Assembly (NCBI RefSeq): GCF_905373215.1
Contig: NZ_CAJPRT010000012.1
Coordinates: forward strand, 1 to 64,000
Direction: 5' to 3'
DNA: 64,000 nucleotides
Origin: an uncultured Campylobacter sp.
Lineage (GTDB): Bacteria; Campylobacterota; Campylobacteria; Campylobacterales; Campylobacteraceae
In this document: piece by piece, positions 60,874-64,000 of the stretch
How the letters are laid out: every line of letters starts with the position of its first letter
Position numbering within the stretch: the stretch's first letter is position 1
Notes under the pieces: generated by a model
The model's database searches: none
What the model was told of the DNA's origin: nothing
The model's input: the letters and a program-made list of their open reading frames with translations, nothing else
Program-made: the position numbers and the translations under genes

Positions 60874-63800
60874 ATGAAGACAAAACTACTAAGCGCAGCG
60901 CTATTTTGCGCTTTGGCTAGCTTTGCCGCGGGCGTAGAGATCAAATACGCTAGCGGGGCTTACGAGATTAGCGGGGTGGACGGCAGTGGATTTAGCGTCA
61001 CGCAAAAGCAGATCTTAAAATGCACTCCCAAAATCACGGGCACCTACGAAAGCGTGAGCGAGAGCTCAATTAGGCTTTATCCAAAGCCGATGCTTAGCGC
61101 CGGGGTTAATTATTCGTGCGAGGCGCGCGGGGTGCGCTTTGAGTTCGAGACAGAGCCTTTTAGCACCGAGCATATCGCGCTTCTGCGTCCGGGGTTAGTG
61201 GCAATTAAATTTAACGATGCGGTTAGCAAGGACGCGCTACAGCAAGCGACTAGAATTTATCGCGCGCAGAATTTAGCCCAAAACGACATATCCTACGAGC
61301 TTAGCTCGCACGATGATCGGAATTTTTTATTCAGCTTCGATCCTAAGGCACAAAACGTCGTATTGCAAATAGAATCCCTCACCTCAAAAGCGGGCGCAAA
61401 GCTGCAAAATCCGGTGGAGCTGCGCACGGACGAGGAGCCTTTTAATGATAGCATTAACGCTTCAAATTTAAGTGGCGTGCAGATTCGTCCTGCGGCTCTA
61501 AAAGACGGCTCGCTCGCAGCTAGAGTGTGTTTTCCTAACTATATGGACGAGCTGTCCGCCAAATACGTAAGAATCGCAGGCGTGAGTAAATTTAGCCTCA
61601 CTCAGCCGCGATATTATTATTACGACGAAGATGAGGAGGGCGGCGAAAGCGACGATCCTTCATGCTACTACTATGCAGATATAGTAAGCGACGAGTTTAT
61701 GCCGAATAAAAGCTACGAGATTAGGCTGCTAAAGGGCTTTGGAGATAGCTCATATATCTTGCGTGACGAGATCAAACAAAGCGTAAAAATGGGCGACAGG
61801 CTGCCTTTCGTAGCCTTTAGCGACGAGAAAAATTTTATCCCAAAATCCGCTTCGTTGGCATTTAAAAGCTCAAACGTAAATGAGGTTAAAATTTCGATTG
61901 CCAAAGTCCCTGAGCAAAATTTTAGGTATTTTTTAAACTTTGAAAGCAACGAAGATAGCGTAGGTGGGTTAGCTAGCGAGATCGCGGTTAAGAGCTTTGA
62001 TATAGGAGGCGCTAAAAACGCCGTTGCGGAGCATAAAATCGCGATGGATTTTAAAGGCTACGAGGATGGAATTTATAAAATCACGGCGTTTTACAAAGTG
62101 GGCGAAAAGATGCAAGAGGTTTCGCGCGTAGCCTATCTTAGTGACATTACGGCTCAAGTGGTGCTGCTTGAGCGCGGCGCGCTGATTTATACTTCTAGGC
62201 TTAGTAATGGCGAGGAGCTAAGCAGAGCGAAGGTTAAAATTTACAGCGATAAAAACGAGCTAATCGTAGAGGATAAAACGGACGGAGATGGAATTTTGCG
62301 ATTAGAAAATATGGAAATTCTAGCCAAAAATCCGCGCTCTATCGAGATTAGCAAAGGCGATGAGCATGCGTTCGTGCTATTTAATAACGCCGTAGCAAGC
62401 ATCGAGAAAACGATTACTGCAAAGCGTCCGTTTGTTTATCTCGCAAGCGAGCTGATAAGCCCGAATGAGCGGCTTTTAGGCACGATCGTGATGAAAAATC
62501 GCGATTTTAGCTCTTTAAAAAATACGCCGATTAAATTTAAAATTTACGATCCTAGCGGCACTGTGATCATCACGCGCGCGCAAAATACCGATGAGTTCGG
62601 CAGCGTTAAAATCGACGAGCTGATGGGTGAGAAAAGCGGCACTTACCGCCTGGATCTCATCTATGAGGACAAAATCATCGCTTCTAAAAGCTTCAGCGTA
62701 GAAAATTTCGTCCCAAACCGCATTAAAAATGAAATTTTAACTGCCAAAGACGAATACGGCGCAGATGAGATCATAACTTTAAAGCTAAGCTCAAACTATC
62801 TTGCAGGCGCGCCGGCTGGAGATTTGAAAGGCTCGCTGGAAGCAAACGCCTATGAAAAAGAGCTAAAAATTAAAGGCTATGAGGGCTTTTCGTTTCTAAA
62901 CGATCGCTTAAAGAAAAAGGGCGCTACGCAGCTTCGCAGAGCAGAATTTACGCTAAGCTCCGCCGGTAAAAAGGAGCTTGCACTCTCGCCGGCAGCAGCT
63001 GATCTTAATGTCTCTAACGCCATAAATATTCTACTAAATTTCAGCGTAACCGAGGAGGGCAAAAACGTAAGCGCATATCGCAGCCTGAGCTATCTGCCTT
63101 ATGATCGTATCGTAGGAATTCGCGCGAGCAAGGACTTTATTTCAAGCGGCGATAGCGTAAAATTCGGCTTTGCGCTACTAGATTCCAAAACTAAAACCGA
63201 CGTCAAAGGCAAGATCGACGTTGAAATTTACCGCGACGATTTTACTTACGTTTATGACGGCAACAGATACGTTGAGCAAGAAAGCTTTAATCTCGTAAGC
63301 GCCGTTAGTACTGATGCGCGCGAGTTTGAGTACAAATTCCAAAACGGCGGCAATTATCTAATCGTCGCAAACGATTACTCAAGCGGCGCGAGTGCTGGCG
63401 TGCGCGTGGACGTAAGCGGCTGGGGATATTATGGACGGGTAAACGCTAAAGACGTGCAAAGCGCTAAAATCAAACTCGCAAGCGATAAGGTTAAAGCTGG
63501 AGATAAAATTAAAGGCGTCATCAATTCGCCGGTAGAAAGCGGCGTGCTAAATATCTCGCTCGTAGGCGAGCAGGTTTACGACTATAAAATTCTATCCATA
63601 AAAGGCGGCAGCGCGGAATTTGAGCTTAGCGTACCGGATAATTTCGTCGGAGGACACATCAACGCTGTAATCGCGCGCGCTGCGACACCCGCTGCGATGC
63701 CGCTTAGAGCCTATGCAAACGTGCCGGTGGCGCTAGATGCAAGCTCGCACAAGGCTAACGTGCAAATTTTAGCCGAGAAAAGCTACAAAAACGGGCAAAA

Positions 63801-64000
63801 CGCGCAGATCAGCGTAAAAAGCGAGCCGAATTCCAAAGTCATACTCTATGCGGTCGATCTTGGAATTTTAGATATCGTCTCACAAGAGGAGCTCGATGCA
63901 TTTAAGGCGTTTGACGTTAGCGCGTATTTTGCGATGCGGTACTTCGACATTTACGACGATCTTAGCGTGTATCAAACTACTGCTAAAGAGCTAAGCTTCG
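60874..64000 (+). CDS. Bacterial alpha-2-macroglobulin family protein (5' part)
   Basis: 1042 residues to the window edge, still open. A signal peptide (MKTKLLSAALFCALASFAAG) with no lipobox Cys, unlike lipoprotein YfhM of E. coli. Then several beta-sandwich MG-like domains; the pattern KRPFVYLASELISPNERLLGTIVMKN and FSVENFVPNRIKNEI marks the A2M MG region, and YAVDLGILDIVSQEELDAF is the conserved block. The thioester CxEQ and C-terminal domains lie beyond the window. Paired with pbpC as in many Gram-negatives, it should trap proteases in the periplasm to protect the cell wall machinery. AAAGGAA is 5 bases before ATG. No repeat insertion seen in the visible part. Confidence 0.88.
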   Translation, partial: MKTKLLSAALFCALASFAAGVEIKYASGAYEISGVDGSGFSVTQKQILKCTPKITGTYESVSESSIRLYPKPMLSAGVNYSCEARGVRFEFETEPFSTEHIALLRPGLVAIKFNDAVSKDALQQATRIYRAQNLAQNDISYELSSHDDRNFLFSFDPKAQNVVLQIESLTSKAGAKLQNPVELRTDEEPFNDSINASNLSGVQIRPAALKDGSLAARVCFPNYMDELSAKYVRIAGVSKFSLTQPRYYYYDEDEEGGESDDPSCYYYADIVSDEFMPNKSYEIRLLKGFGDSSYILRDEIKQSVKMGDRLPFVAFSDEKNFIPKSASLAFKSSNVNEVKISIAKVPEQNFRYFLNFESNEDSVGGLASEIAVKSFDIGGAKNAVAEHKIAMDFKGYEDGIYKITAFYKVGEKMQEVSRVAYLSDITAQVVLLERGALIYTSRLSNGEELSRAKVKIYSDKNELIVEDKTDGDGILRLENMEILAKNPRSIEISKGDEHAFVLFNNAVASIEKTITAKRPFVYLASELISPNERLLGTIVMKNRDFSSLKNTPIKFKIYDPSGTVIITRAQNTDEFGSVKIDELMGEKSGTYRLDLIYEDKIIASKSFSVENFVPNRIKNEILTAKDEYGADEIITLKLSSNYLAGAPAGDLKGSLEANAYEKELKIKGYEGFSFLNDRLKKKGATQLRRAEFTLSSAGKKELALSPAAADLNVSNAINILLNFSVTEEGKNVSAYRSLSYLPYDRIVGIRASKDFISSGDSVKFGFALLDSKTKTDVKGKIDVEIYRDDFTYVYDGNRYVEQESFNLVSAVSTDAREFEYKFQNGGNYLIVANDYSSGASAGVRVDVSGWGYYGRVNAKDVQSAKIKLASDKVKAGDKIKGVINSPVESGVLNISLVGEQVYDYKILSIKGGSAEFELSVPDNFVGGHINAVIARAATPAAMPLRAYANVPVALDASSHKANVQILAEKSYKNGQNAQISVKSEPNSKVILYAVDLGILDIVSQEELDAFKAFDVSAYFAMRYFDIYDDLSVYQTTAKELSF

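Noticed and set aside
1..64000. Insertion sequence, integron or prophage as the source of the repeats
   Set aside because: No transposase, integrase, terminal inverted repeats or phage genes are seen; repeats are short and spread evenly.

Overview
The window looks like chromosomal DNA of a moderately GC-rich Campylobacter or close relative (C. gracilis-like is my guess). The reasons are the Campylobacter-type gene neighbourhoods (aspB-cysE-speA-hisS; msbA-cysS-murJ; ruvA-ddl-Phd-like protein-hydrolase-membrane MurF), the futalosine menaquinone gene mqnC, TATAAT-type -10 boxes with no obvious -35, and frequent TTG starts. No rRNA, tRNA, CRISPR, prophage or insertion sequence was recognised.

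Layout. (1) 1-17365, minus strand: an aryl-polyene (APE) type II polyketide cluster, transcribed from a 4'-phosphopantetheinyl transferase at 17365 to an RND/MMPL exporter that runs off the left edge. It has two ketosynthases, a ketosynthase-like chain-length partner, a ketoreductase, a hotdog dehydratase, two acyl carrier proteins, an AMP ligase fused to a second dehydratase, acyltransferases, a glycosyltransferase, a thioesterase, a LolA-like protein and a lipoprotein. Together they would build a polyene on ACP, attach it to a lipid-like anchor and export it to the outer membrane. (2) 17855-23288, minus: aspB, cysE, speA, hisS and a small secreted protein, all tightly coupled. (3) 23465-32013, minus: an orphan protein, recG, an M16-family homologue, mqnC, and a coupled NfeD/SPFH pair. 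(4) 32132-40479: two convergent MFS transporters, msbA, cysS, murJ. (5) 40560-54247, plus: Mla lipid transport genes, ruvA, ddl, Phd-like protein, hydrolase, murF, then alkD-like, PNPOx-like, SDR, BON lipoprotein and upp. (6) 55104-64000: a UvrD/Rep helicase divergent from pbpC (penicillin-binding protein 1C), which is followed by an alpha-2-macroglobulin-like gene cut by the right edge.

The most striking feature cuts across all regions. The short AT motif AAATTT, and more generally RAATTY, occurs at very high density in an otherwise GC-rich sequence. It is often doubled as the 14-bp palindrome AAATTTTAAAATTT. It fills nearly every intergenic gap and also lies in low-complexity segments added inside or at the end of conserved enzymes (AMP ligase, ketosynthases, RecG, MurF, PBP1C, NfeD, acyltransferase, thioesterase). 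At least three repeat families of different period (15 bp, 36 bp and irregular 30-60 bp) share this core. RAATTY is the CtsM methylation motif linked to DNA uptake in C. jejuni, so a self-accumulating uptake-sequence system is a testable explanation. All domain calls come from reading the sequence; no database search was run.
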